This document shows positions 38,701-50,128 of a stretch of 64,000 nucleotides of DNA, piece by piece (the first letter of the stretch is position 1; every line of letters begins with the position of its first letter). Below the pieces are notes generated by a model. That model ran no database searches. It worked only from the letters and a program-made list of their open reading frames with translations, and was not told the DNA's origin. The stretch comes from Lineus longissimus (taxonomy: Eukaryota; Nemertea; Pilidiophora; Heteronemertea; Lineidae): the NCBI RefSeq assembly GCF_910592395.1, contig NC_088308.1:22087501-22151500 (forward strand). Reading direction: 5' to 3'. Made by a program: the position numbers and the translations under genes.

Positions 38701-41119
38701 TTGTGAAGCCAATTGCCCACTCGTTTGAGACCACCCTGTACGCGTCTAGAAGGGATAAAGAAAAAAACATTAAAAGCAAAATTTTATATTCAATTGAGAA
38801 CTCTTCGCCCATCTTGTAAAAATGTAAGTAGGTTTTTAATGATGATTATTAAAAATCATCATCAAAAACCTATACTCGCATTTTTGGAATTTTACAACAT
38901 GTGCATTTTCCAATTAGTGGAATTAGAAATCCGAATTTCTTATACATTTATATGCATGAGCGTGTATGTGCTACAATGTGCTTTCACTAAACAAAAACCG
39001 TTTCTGACGACTCAAGAAACTTTGAAATTTAAGCGCTTGTCGTTCGCTGACTTCAAAATGTTCAATTCGGATATACACTAGGCAGTGGTAAGGCTTCACC
39101 AAGTTGTCTGATGGTCGTCGTGACATCATATTCCGGCTTACTAGTAAACATTTTTGTCGATTTTGTAATAATTAATGAAGCCGTCTTTGTTATGGATCGA
39201 TGAAATTATGGTTTATACTAACATTTACCCGAACTGTAATGTAATTGATAGATGAAATAAGATCTTCCATAACTTACGTAAATAATCTGACAAGAAACTC
39301 GAACTCCTCGTTGCTGTGGATACTGGTCAAGTGCGACTTCTTACGGATGCAGTCCTTTTCTGCAGCCCAGAACTTCAACTGACGTTTGAAGAACTTGTAA
39401 CAGTATCCATTGAACTGCTTCCATTTTTGTCGACAAGCTGGAGATGAAATAGAAATCCCATACCAAAACTGTCTCACATTGCGGAAGAGGAGTCCATATC
39501 TTTATTTTGATAGTAAAGTGTACACATGTTTCAGTTCCCTTCCAAAATAACACTTTTTCAATATTTCGGAACAAATCGTGGTCAAAACTATCTTGTTGAC
39601 TTCTGATGGACATTTGGCTCTCCGCTAACTACGCCTCAGACTTCCGGTAGGGACTAAATGTTTTCCCTTTCACCTCGAGAAATGTTGATAGTGGAGACAA
39701 AAGGATCAACAATGCCTTCATGTAACATGGGTCACAAAATCTTCTTTTTAGACAGTTCGGATATATATAGGCCTATAAGTGTGATAAGTTGGTTTTCGAT
39801 GGCGTCAGTCGAAAAAGCATCACGCATTCTCTGATTACACCTCAAATTTATCATCAATTTCTTTTCAGAAGCAAGACCGCAGAAGGATTGCGAATCTCCT
39901 AGCCATTCTGTGCTTGGGTATTTTGGGGATCAAGCCACAAGAAATATACGAATAAACTTCGTACCTGGGCCACCTTTTTTAACAGCTTTTACCTCTATCT
40001 CGGCGTTATTTTTGCAGATAAAGGGGAACGTCAAGTCAGACGCAGCAAACCGCAGCTTGAATTGGCCCCATTTGGCAGCAAGTCGACCATGAGATGCTCC
40101 GTTGATATGTTTGGAATCCAAGGGTGGCTTGTACGTATTCTTGGAGCCGTCGAGCCACTTGAAGTGTACCTTCCCTTTTTTCTTCGCTGTCGTGATACCG
40201 ACCCATGGCCCAAAAACTGGGCCTCGAGATGCAAAGATATTCCATGCGGACATTCCGAACATTGGTTGTTGTCTGCAAATAGAACTTGGAAGTTTTACTT
40301 CAGTCTGTAAAATCATCATTGTTACAAGATGATACAAAAGAGTTTTTAAACTAATTTCTAATGATTTTTACCTTGTCCCACGATATTTACAAGACTTTAG
40401 GTAAAAATTGAGACGTAAATGTATAGTATGTGTGTAAAGGGTGGCCTTCTCTTCCTATGTACTCCAATGTCGCAATAACATAAAACCAGGACTGGTAAAC
40501 TCAACTTAAAATGATTATCCTTCTAAGCTTCTATCGCCTGAGACTACGAGAACGTTGGACAGATATGACAATGACCGTAAAAGAAAGAGATCTGGTGTTA
40601 AGTCATATACATACTTGAAATAGTCGACCAAAAATGTGAACTCTTCGGAACTAGTGATGCTACTCAGATGCGCATTGCGTCCCTGACAAATTTCCTCTGC
40701 CTTCGTGAAGTCTACTCTCTGGCCAAAGAACTTATAACAGTGTGATCGAAAAAAAGTCCAGCCTGGTTTGCAAGAACCTCAAAAGTATCAAAAAAGAGAG
40801 AAGTTAATAATGAAAGGCCTAACGTGAAAAGCTAACTCTATCTACATGTCCATTCGACGCCAGGCGTTCGTTCGGTCACGGATGTGTAGAGCACGCTATA
40901 CATACGTCGTGGTTCGGTAGGCCAACATGTAAAATTAAATATGAATGTAAAATTAAAATTGAATTTGAAATGTCTATCTAAAACTTAATGATGTAAAAGA
41001 GAGGTTTTACCTTTCTGGTGGTGGTAGTGGTGGTGGTGGCTGCGGCGGTGGAAAAAGTTTCTTGCGAATATTGACTCGATCAAACAGATGGCAAGCAAGA
41101 TGAAGAAAGGCAACTTCAT
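35760..41119 (-). CDS. Secreted protein with three C-type lectin-like domains
   Basis: Exons in reading order: 41119-41011, 40777-40615, 40272-39965, 39437-39278, 38745-38465, (37983-37858, probable linker), 37582-37420, 36141-35760. All junctions are GT-AG and the phases agree, giving 563 aa (521 without the linker). Residues 1-19 form a signal peptide (MKLPFFILLAICLIES), followed by a His-rich stretch. Three C-type lectin-like domains (CTLDs) lie at about 38-177, 194-335 and 384-514, then a tail of about 50 residues. Each domain has the two N-terminal cysteines of the long form, the C..HL(S/T)SI helix, WVG(I/M), W.DGS and F/Y-ICK/Q. All lack EPN/QPD and the second (C2-C3) disulfide, so classical calcium-dependent sugar binding is doubtful. 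Each domain is one exon pair (phases 1-2 then 2-1), showing growth by module duplication. An in-frame upstream ATG at 41239 exists; I chose 41119 because it places the signal peptide at the N-terminus. Confidence 0.88.
36653..37052. repeat. 80-bp minisatellite, five copies, in the last lectin intron
   Basis: The unit beginning GATGGTC(A/T)GACTATCC recurs at 36653, 36733, 36813, 36893 and 36973 with an exact 80-bp period and only a few substitutions, so the array is young. It lies between the two exons of the third CTLD and is spliced out of the transcript. Since 80 is not a multiple of three, the long plus-strand frames across it cycle through all three frames of the unit and are not a gene. 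Confidence 0.95.
37858..37983 (-). CDS. Probable Lys/Thr-rich linker exon of the lectin-like gene
   Basis: Between the exons of the second and third CTLD lies a 126-nt minus-strand segment bounded by a pyrimidine-rich AAAG acceptor and an AAAAG/GTTTAG donor. Starting in phase 1 it is open for exactly 42 codons and ends in phase 1, so including or skipping it keeps the frame. It encodes a basic spacer dominated by Lys, Gln and Ser (KKLKSKQTKSKQKKKQ) followed by a Thr/Pro segment (TPTTTTVTPTT) of the type that often carries O-glycans. The donor is weaker than those of its neighbours, so it may be an alternative cassette. The plus-strand open frame here is its shadow. Confidence 0.55.
38829..38872. 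repeat. Intronic hairpin
   Basis: TAGGTTTTTAATGATGAT is followed after a short loop by ATCATCATCAAAAACCTA, a stem of about 18 bp with one mismatch. It lies in the intron that splits the second CTLD, on the side of its second exon. Confidence 0.7.
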
Positions 41120-41380
41120 GGCTGCACGTCCACCCTTCTGCCCCGACGATAAGTTGTTGGACAATAAAAACGAACAAGCAAATCTCTTTTGATACCCAAA
41201 GGACAATTTGCAATTTGCAAGGTGTCTCAAATTGCGCATTAAAGTTTAAAGTTCTACTATTTACTTAGTCAACATTAATTCGGGATACCCGAGTTGTCAG
41301 TTGCGTCTGCAGGCAGACTCTGGAGTCTCTGTCAACAATGAAGCCATGCTGTATAACAACATATGACAGTGCAAATGCCC
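41120..41380 (-). promoter_or_regulatory. Presumed 5' UTR/promoter region of the lectin-like gene
   Basis: This is the stretch between the chosen start codon and the satellite array. It is AT-richer than the array and contains an AACTTTAAACTTTAAT motif (minus strand, about 41,240-41,255) that could be a weak TATA-like element. I saw no convincing initiator or CpG cluster, so this is placement by position only. Confidence 0.3.
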
Positions 41381-43890
41381 AGTTATCTGCATACAGTGTG
41401 AGACTGTCACCACCAGATTGAATGGGAACTGGCAGCTTCACCGTATCGCCAAAACATCAAGACCAAACTGGACCTACCTCTCTCCTGTGTCGACACGAAG
41501 AAAAAGATGTGACGGTAACAACCAGACCTAATTGGGCCTGGCTGATCTCCATGTCGATACGGTGAGAGAGATAAGACTGTCACGAGCATACCGAATTGAA
41601 AATTGGTAGCCAGGGTGAATTTACAACAATTGTGGCAGTCTAATCACTGGTCTTCTGAGAACGGAAAGAGAGCTTAGACAGGCCCACTGTGTGGACAAGA
41701 CGGTGGAGCAACCAGGTCCGATTCGGTCTGTGGATGAGACTTCTATTTCTAGTGTCTTGCCATCAGCGATAGAAGAACGATGAGGTAGTCACAACTACAC
41801 CTAACGCGGCCTGGTAGCGTCACTGTGTGTCAACACAGAGATGAAAAACGCAGAACAAGACCGAAAAACCACACCTGCACGGTGATGAGACTGTAACAAC
41901 ATGACCGAATGGGACCCGGCATCGCCGCCGTCTATTCGCACCTGTGGTGAGACGGATGAGACAGTCGCAATTCTGTCCGCTACAACGTGTTGCCAGCGTG
42001 GTAAGTGAGTCGGGGCAACCACAATAATTAATGGGGCCGGGTAGCGCCACGCTGTCATTAATAACACATGGTGAGAAGGTTTATAAGACAGTTAACACCG
42101 AATCGGACATGGTTACAGTCTTGCCAACACGGTGAGCGAATTAGGAGACATAAGCAGACCAATGTGACCCGGTAGCATCACCACACGGCGAATATATTAA
42201 GACCGATGAGACAGTCACAATCAGACCACAGACCTACTGTCTTGCAAACATCGGCAGGAAAACGATGAAAAAGGCACAACCACACCTAACAAGACATTGT
42301 AGTGAAAGTTTGTGCCAATATACTAAGGCCGAAGAGACAGGCGGAACCAAACCGAATCGGAGTGTCTTGCCGACCCAATGAGCGCATTACGACAGTTACA
42401 ACCAGACCGAATCGGACCTGGCCGCTCTATCGTCTTTCCCAAACTGCCAGTAAAATGAAACAGTCACACTCAGACAGAATCAGACCTGTCAGCTCCACCA
42501 TATTGCCAACACGGTGAGAGAGATGAAACAGTAAAAAACAGACTGAATTAGACTTGGCAGCATCACCAACTTGTCAAAATCATGATTAGACAGATATGAG
42601 AGGTATAACCATATCGAAACGGGCCTGGCTACTCTTAACGTATTGGTAACGCGGTGACAGAGATGACACTCTCACATCATGGTGGATTGGGACCAGGAAG
42701 CGCCACCGTCTATACAGAAAAGTCACAGCCACACCGAATGAGGCCTGTTAGCTCCACCGCACGGTGAATGGGACCCGGTAGCGCCACCGTGTTGCCAGGC
42801 CAACACGTTGAGACAGTCACAGCAGCTAAACCGAATCGGACATGTTTACTCCACTGGCTTGTCAATGGTAGGAGATGGGACATTTACAGCTAGACAGAAC
42901 CGGACATAGCTACGTTAACCTCTTTCCAACACGGTGAGCGAATTAAGAGTCGTAACAAGATCAAATGGAGCCTGGTGTGTCGTCACGACCTGCTGGTAGC
43001 AGCGCTTGATACAAACGAGACAGTCGGAAACAGATCTGAATCGGACCACGCAGCGCCGCCGTCTTGCTAACTCGGTAAAGGTTGAGATCACCGTGTTGGT
43101 AAAACAGTGAGGCATCCAGGTCGGATACGATTCGTTTGGGTTTGACTGTCTTACCACTTACCGAGTAAAAGTTACGACTGTCACAACCAAACGAATTGGA
43201 CATGGATGCTTCACTGTCTTGTTAACACGGTGGACTCGTTGAGCCAGTCACGACAACACCGAATTGGACCTCGCTTCTCCACCACCTTGCTCATGCTGTG
43301 AGTGAAATGAGACAGTCAAATCCTGACTGAAACAGCCTGCCAGCTCCAACGTCTTGCCAACATGATGAGAGAGGTGAAAAAGCAGACCGAATGAGACTTG
43401 GCAGCACAACCACCTTGTCAAACCATGATGAGCCAGATGAGAGAGAGATAACCACATCGAATCTCTAACGCATTGCCCACACGGTGCGAGTCATTGAGAC
43501 AAACCAGGCTGAATCGAACCTGCCAGCTCCACCATATTACCATTACCGTGACAAAAATGAAACTGTAACAACATGACTGAATCGGACCTGGCAGCGCCTT
43601 CGTCTATCTATTAAAAACAGCGGTGAAATATATGAGACAGTCGCAGCCGAATAGAATCAGGCCTGTCAGCTGGCAGCATTGTGAGTCAGGTGACAGCAAT
43701 GTGACCTGGCATTGTCGACGGCCTGCAAACACGTGGATGAGACAGTCACAACAACAGCGATTCAGACCTGCCTGCTCATACCCGTTCTATGCACCTTGGG
43801 CGAGTGAGGACAGTCACACCCAAAAGATCCGGGCCTGGACGCTCCACTGTCTTGCCAACGCGGTCTCGTCAGTCTCATGAGTCGGCAACA
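41381..43890. repeat. Diverged satellite array, left arm
   Basis: There are many degenerate copies of a unit of roughly 65-90 bp. The common parts are GAGACAGTCACAACCAGACC, GAATCGGACCTGGC, AGCTCCACCGT, then TTGCCAACACGGTGAG. Most copies here read in this orientation, with at least two exceptions (about 41,690-41,735 and 43,100-43,160). Copies differ greatly and spacing is irregular, so the array is old. Many units contain CACCGT-TTGCCAA-ACGGTG, itself an imperfect palindrome. All open frames in this stretch are repeat products. Confidence 0.85.
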
Positions 43891-46540
43891 CGGCGACGAC
43901 AAAATGTCGCCATTCGGCCTAGTTAATTGTGATTGTCTTAACTCGCCCACCTTGTTAGGAATACGGTGGAGCAACCTGGCTCGATTCGGTTGGTTGCGAC
44001 TGTCTTGTCCACGTGGTTGCAAGGTTCCGTTCAGTCTGACTGTGTCTGTCTCATCAGTCAAAGTGTTGCTGAGATTGTGGCGCTTCCCAGTCTGATTCGG
44101 ACTGGTGCTGCTCGCGTTTGCCCATCGCTAAGGCATTAGAGCTTCCAGTCCGATGTTGGCAAGACGATTGCACAGCCAGGCCCGAATCTATCTCATTGTC
44201 ACCGTTGGCAAGCCAGTGAAGTAGCCACATCCGATCCGGTTTAGCTGCTCTGACAGTCTGATCTTTCTCACTGTGTTGGAGACAGGGTGGCGCTGCCCTG
44301 TCCCATTCAGTGTGGCTGTGACTATCTCAACTCACTCACCATGCTTGTAACACGGTACAGCTAATAGGTCTGATAAGTTTTGGCTGCGAGTGTCTCACCT
44401 GTCTCAACACCGGTTTCAAGAGACTGTGGCGATGCCGGGACCCATTCACTCATGTTCAGACTGTCACATCTCTATCACCGAATTAGCCAGATGTTTCGGG
44501 GGGTAGGGGGGGGGGCTGGCAGACTACATTCGGTCTTGCTGCGAATGATCCAATGCAACTCTCTCACCATGCTGGCGACACGTTAGGTAAGCCAGGACCG
44601 ATTCGGTGTGGTTGTAACTCTCTTAGCTGTCTGATCACGCTACCAGGTCGTATTCGGTCTGGTTGTGACTCTCTCAGCTCGCCCACCGTGTTGGACACAC
44701 GATGGGGTGGGGCACCCCCAGGCCTGATTCGATTTGGTTGCGACTGTGCAAGACATTGGCACAAGTCAATGAAGTCTGGCTGATACGCCAGCAGGTCACT
44801 TTCGGTCTGATTATGACTCTTCGCGCACCGTATACGTTGGCAAGACGATGGAGCAGCCAGGCCCGATCGAGTCTCGCTGTGACTGTCTCAACTCACTCAC
44901 CATGCTGGCAACACACGGTGAAGCTGATACGCCTGATTCGGTTCGGTTGCGACTGTCTCTTCTGTATGATAACCGTTGTAAATAGACGGTGGCGCTCCCA
45001 GGTCCACTTCGGTCAAGTTGTGACAGTTTCATCTCTGTCACCATGATGGCAATATGGTGTGGCTGTCAGGTCCGATTCGTGGCTGTGATTGTCTCGAAGC
45101 AACTCTCACCCAGTGTGCAACGCATTAGAGCAGCCAGGCCCGACTCGTCACAGAGTTGGTAAGATGGTGGAGCTGACCGGTCCGATTCATTGTCTCATTT
45201 GATCTGGTTTTTACTGTTACATCTCTCTCGACGTGTTTGAAATAGGGTGGGGTCCGATTCGGATCTGGCTGTGACTGACACACCTGTCCTTATGTGTCGG
45301 CAACGCGGTGACCAGGTTCCATTCGGCTGGGCTGTGGGTGTTTGTTCTTTTTCACCGTGTTTGTAACACTGTAGAGCAGCGATGTCCAATTCGGTATGGT
45401 TGTTACTGTCTCAACTCCCTTACCGATCAGCCGAGACGGCGGAGAAGCCATATTCAATTTCGTGAGGGTAGTTGTGAACGTCGTGGCGGCACAATTGCGC
45501 TGCCAGGTCCGATATTTTCTATAACTGTGTAGGTCCCCATTCCCTCTACGTGTTGCCAACGCACTGGAGCAGTGAGGTCCGATTCTGTCTCGCAGTGAAT
45601 GTCTCAACTTTATCACCACTTTGGCAAGACGGTGGAGAATTCGGATCCGATTCGGCTAGGGTGTGACTCTCTAAACTCACTCATCAAGTTGGCAATAGGG
45701 TGATGCTGTCAGGTCCGATTCGTTATCTGGTTGCGGCTGTATCTACGTTGCGGTGTCAGGTGACTCTACCAAGTCTCATTCGGTCTGGTTTTTACTGCTT
45801 CACCTCGCTCACCGAGTTGGCAAAATGGTGATGCTGGCGTGTCCGATACGGTTATACAAAGCCACCGTGTTGGCAACACGTAGAGGCAAGGCCCTATTCG
45901 GTGGTCACGACTGTCTCATCTGTCTCAGATGGGACAGTCGGTGAGCATCTTGTTCCGATTCGGATCTGGTTGTGACGGCCTTATCTGTCTATGTGTTGGC
46001 ACCCCAGTGACGCTACCCATTTCCATCGGTCTGATTGTGGTAGTTGAACTCCCTCATCATGTTGGCCGCCAGACCCGCTTCTGTTTAGTTGCGACGGTCT
46101 CAACACTCTCACCAATCAGACGAGATGGTGGAGCAGCCATGTCAAATTTCGTGAGGTTTGGTTGTGAACGTCTTGGCAGCATGGCACGCTGCCAGGACCG
46201 ATTCTGTCTGAAGTCTCTCACCGTGTTGCCAATACAGCGGAGAGCCAGGTCAGATTCGATATAGGCTTAACAGCCACAACTGTGTTGGCCATTGAGTGGA
46301 GCATGTAAGGTTGATTTGGCTTGGTTGTGACCGTCTCAACACGAGTTGGCATTATGGTGTTGCTGCCAGAACTATCGGATCTGGTTGTGACTGTCTCCGA
46401 AGAGTCAAAGTCATCAAACCAGGTCCCAGACAGATTCAGACTGTTTGCAGCACAATGGAGCTATCTGGTTCACACAAAGCTGGCTAGATGGTGGAGCTAC
46501 CAGGTCCAATCTGGTTGTCTCACCCAGACAACCATGCTCT
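43891..46540. repeat. Diverged satellite array, right arm in opposite orientation
   Basis: The same monomer family continues, but now mostly as the reverse complement (CCAGGTCCGATTCGGTCTGG, TTGTGACTGTCTCA, CTCACCGTGTTGGCAACACG). The switch happens near 43,850-43,920. Together the two arms span about 5.2 kb between the 5' end of the lectin-like gene and the 3' end of the cyclophilin gene. Similarity between arms is at monomer level; I see no long unit-by-unit mirror match, so it may be an orientation switch rather than one folded-back duplication. Confidence 0.8.
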
Positions 46541-46598
46541 CGTTCTTGCCCTGAACTATGCACACAACACACTCTAACAATAGGATTAAATTCCTGAA

Positions 46599-46654
46599 GC
46601 ACGTGCATGGGTTGAGTTCTGATAATATGATCAGAACTTAACGCATGCACGTGC
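46599..46654. repeat. 25-bp-stem hairpin with 6-nt loop
   Basis: GCACGTGCATGGGTTGAGTTCTGAT is, with two mismatches, the reverse complement of the segment 46630-46654. The loop is AATATG. It lies just outside the satellite array, and the outer part of the stem carries E-box-like CACGTG. Confidence 0.85.
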
Positions 46655-47702
46655 ATTGATAGTATGACATTTCAAAAGGAATGACACCACAAGGAAGATC
46701 AATTCCATTATTTTTTAATTGTGTACTATAAAAAAATCCTTCACATATCGAGAAGACAGTAGACTATAATTGACAGGTTTAATGCAATGCTTTCAGGGGA
46801 TAAGTTCGTTTTTACTGGACTCCACTTCTTTCTGGCTATTCATTGCATGAATTCAGATTTGGCAATCATCGCCATTCAAGCGATATTTACCCAATGGTAT
46901 TAATTGGACGAGGCAAGACCACCATTGATTTTTTAAGCCTTTTAGCAGTTCAATTGTCAATGTTTGACCGCGACGCATCAAATACTGCGTGGGGTTGTGA
47001 ATCTGAAATTTTGATATGATATTCCGGACAGTCGGGCAAGTGAATGGTGAAAAGTAAACTGGTGTTTGACCACAGAAATTTTTTGATAATCGACAAATTG
47101 GACAGACATTGATATTTCCACTCTTTTCAGCCAACTGGCAGAAAAATCTCAAAATATTACCAAATTAGCAAAAGTCAAAATTAATTTTTTCATCAAATAA
47201 TTTCTTCACATCTGAAGACTTGCCACAGCAAATATTTGTTCAATACCTCTCCAAATATGTACTTGAGAGTTAAAAACATGCACTCGTCTAATTGATAGGC
47301 CTGGACCCTCCAACCTATGAATATTCATTGGTGGTATTGTCTCAGACGACATGTCCCAAGAGAAAAAAATGTTGTATTAGAAAAGCAGTATTTGGATTAC
47401 AGATAATTTAGGAATGAAAACTAATTGAATATCTACCGGTAATGTGACTGCTGTCACAAGGGCCCTTGTGATACCAGAGGGACGAAATGCAGCACTGCCT
47501 TTAAAGCTTTTAACTTATTGTCAGAAAATAGCACATTTGAGACAAATGAGATCCTACGAAATACATTTCAAATAATACTGCACAGTGATCGATAGAGTGA
47601 AATATTGGTACAACAAAGAGTCCAAGACAACAAACTTTGGTGCTGTTTTTTTTAAATCATTCAATATGAACAATTCCTGAAAGCTGTACTTGTACTCGTT
47701 AT
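46655..47702. other. Intergenic, includes 3' flank of the cyclophilin gene
   Basis: No coding gene is supportable. The 3' untranslated region of the leftward-reading cyclophilin gene should occupy the right part. A 99-codon minus frame (46853-47152) shows no domain. Confidence 0.45.
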
Positions 47703-49634
47703 TTACGATAGCTCTCCACAATTTTCAATGGTCACCTTCTTGGACGTTTGACCTCCATTGGAGCCAACAGCTTCCATCTTGTCGACAACTTCCTTGTAGC
47801 CTTCAACAACATTGCCAAAGACACAATGCTTTCCATCCAGCCTGCAAGAATTAGAGGAGTTAGTGAGAAAAAAGTACAAGAGGCACTTCACGAGGGTGCG
47901 CATAGCTAGCTTTTTGGTCTTGGGGACGGGTATGCCAAAAAGACACATTTTGAATTTTTTGTCAAAAAATCAAGGTCCCGAACACATTTTTTGGTTCCTG
48001 CGCTAGCCAAGCCCCTGCTTCTCCATAAAAATCGCGAGTGCCACGAAAAGCGAGCACATTACTGAAAATGAAATCTATAAAAAGTATGAGGGGTGTCTTT
48101 TTTTCTCTCGTATTTCTCACTTAATGCTATATTATTGAAATTTGCCACCAAGTGTAAATCTTAGGTCAACAGGTCACCTACTCTAAGACTTTCATGCAGT
48201 GTCAAACAGTAAGTGAAATTTATGTGGCCTAACAGCTTAGCAGCATAATTAACTCGTTCCCATTCATTGCAGGTTTCTGTAAAAGCCCTTGTTGACTTAC
48301 CATGTAGTCTTGGCAGTGCATATAAAGAACTGTGAGCCGTTTGTGTTTGGTCCAGAATTGGCCATGGAAAGAGTACCTAAAAAGGGAAAGCAATACATGA
48401 GAGTGTTGAGAAGTCATTCCTCTCATGCGATTTACTTCCAGTGGGGGCATCATATCAATAGTGGCCCTTCACTGTACATTTGGCCCTTCACTGTACAATT
48501 CCATCTAAAATGAAGGCAGGCCATCTTCCAACCAGACAGAATTTTACAAACTGCTTGTTTAAATCATAATGCTTCTTTTAAAACACTGGTAATTTCTTCA
48601 TTCTAAAGGACTGGCAACAACCAGTGCATACGCACTGGATACCTACCTGGCCCTGTATGCTTCAGCTGGAAGTTCTCATCAGGAAACTTCGCTCCGTATA
48701 TACTTTTGCCGCCAGTGCCATTGCCTTTGGTGAAGTCACCGCCTTGGCACATGAAGCCAGGGATGATGCGATGGAAACTGCTGCCCTTGAAACCAAACCC
48801 CTTCTCTCCAGTGCAAAGGGCACGAAAGTTGTCTGAAGCGAGATATGTAACACATTTCAAAGAGATGTTGAAGGACTATATGTACATATACCATGTCAAC
48901 GCTCTTTAGCCTGTTTAGGGGCGCTCACCAAAGGCCCATCGTACATATTAGGTGAAGTGCACTGCACTCCCAACATAGCAAAATGAGACAATGTTCTTTT
49001 TACGCCTTGTCAAATTACATCAGCACAGCAAACGGAAATTTGTGTCTCGTTCATTGGTGTAGTCTTTCTTTGTTGGTGCACTGTGGTGGGCATAAAAATT
49101 GGATGTACTATATTTATTTATAAGCTTGTCTGCAAAAAGGAAAAATGTGTCGAAAATCTCTTCACCCATAACGTCGACGAAAGATAATGGATGACAAACA
49201 AACCACAGAGCAACTCACCGGCAGTTTTTGGGACTACATCGTTGCGAAGCTGCAAAGTGGATGTCAAAAGTCATGAAAATAAGATGGTTTTAACAAGAGA
49301 ATTAATAAGAATACCCGAGTTTGCTTTCTGTCGGGTTTTGACTATAATGGACGGTCTGGACTAGCCTACTTGTGTGCATTTATATGTTTGGGCTCTGGTT
49401 GGTTTGTCTCAACTGAATTTGTGTATGTCCCAATTTTTGATACTCGACGCAGGAGTTCATCATGCGTAGAGCATAGCCTAGAGACAGAGTAGAGTTGGCT
49501 GGGGTAGGCTAAAACATGACATAAAACACATTTTTTCAGTTCGAAGTAAGGTAACGGTAGCCTACCTCCATGACAATTCTACCAGCAGGGTTTCCGCCAA
49601 TGGTGATGTCAAAAAATACTTTGCTTTTTGCCAT
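47703..49634 (-). CDS. PPIA: Cyclophilin A-type peptidyl-prolyl cis-trans isomerase
   Basis: There are five exons: 49634-49566, 49249-49219, 48832-48647, 48376-48301 and 47841-47703. All have GT-AG borders and agreeing phases (0, 1, 1, 2), giving 166 aa, the usual size of single-domain cytosolic cyclophilins. The tiny 31-nt second exon matches the classic animal PPIA gene structure. The protein starts [20 protein letters not shown] and contains the catalytic and cyclosporin-binding signature [15 protein letters not shown], then [16 protein letters not shown] and [10 protein letters not shown], so the key Arg, Phe, Gln, Trp and His residues are all present. There is no signal peptide or extra domain, so the product is expected in cytosol and nucleus, where it speeds proline isomerisation during folding. 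It is divergently arranged with CANT1; 494 bp separate the start codons. Confidence 0.96.
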
Positions 49635-50128
49635 GGTGGAAGCAAATCGCCGGAACACTGAGAAATGAATTTTGGTATTATAAGGCCTCGGGAAAGCCTA
49701 CGAAATCGGGAACTCAATTCTAACGATCAGCACGTGGGTTAGAAAAAGGCGGAGTAATAAAGCGTCATCGGTTTATATAGACCGGTTTATACCACTGGCT
49801 TCCGCGTGAATAGTCGTGATTATTTCACTCCTCGCCTTACAATAAATTTTCCACTAAAAAATATTTAAAATATGATCTAGTGTCAAATGATGTAGTAAAA
49901 AAGAAGTATGCTTCGTGGACTATGGAGTGGGACTATCAGCCCACCTGTTGTTATATAGAACTATTTTCGGCCGCACTGATACCGGCAACGACAACGCCAA
50001 CAAAATGGCTTCGCAAATGTCCGCAAAAAAAATTTCACCTAAAAATAATGTATAATAGGGTTAAAAACATTTATCAGAGTAAACGAGAGCAATAATTTGT
50101 TAGCAGGAAGGTAGAACTATATTATTAG
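49635..50128. promoter_or_regulatory. Shared divergent promoter region, cyclophilin A / CANT1
   Basis: Start codons of two oppositely transcribed conserved genes lie 494 bp apart, so both promoters and both 5' leaders must fit here, unless an upstream 5' UTR exon exists. I see no clear TATA box in a position that serves both. A short upstream frame for CANT1 is at 50005-50055. Confidence 0.6.
50005..50055 (+). other. Upstream open reading frame in the presumed CANT1 leader
   Basis: An ATG in good context (AAAATGGCT) opens a 16-codon frame (MASQMSAKKISPKNNV) that ends with TAA 73 bp before the CANT1 start. If it lies in the mature leader it could lower CANT1 translation. It could instead be removed as part of a 5' UTR intron, since AG acceptor-like sites lie between it and the start. 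Confidence 0.4.

Noticed and set aside
41381-46540. Many 60-114 codon frames on both strands
   Set aside because: They read through the degenerate satellite monomers; peptides repeat the same phrases in several frames and show no domain.
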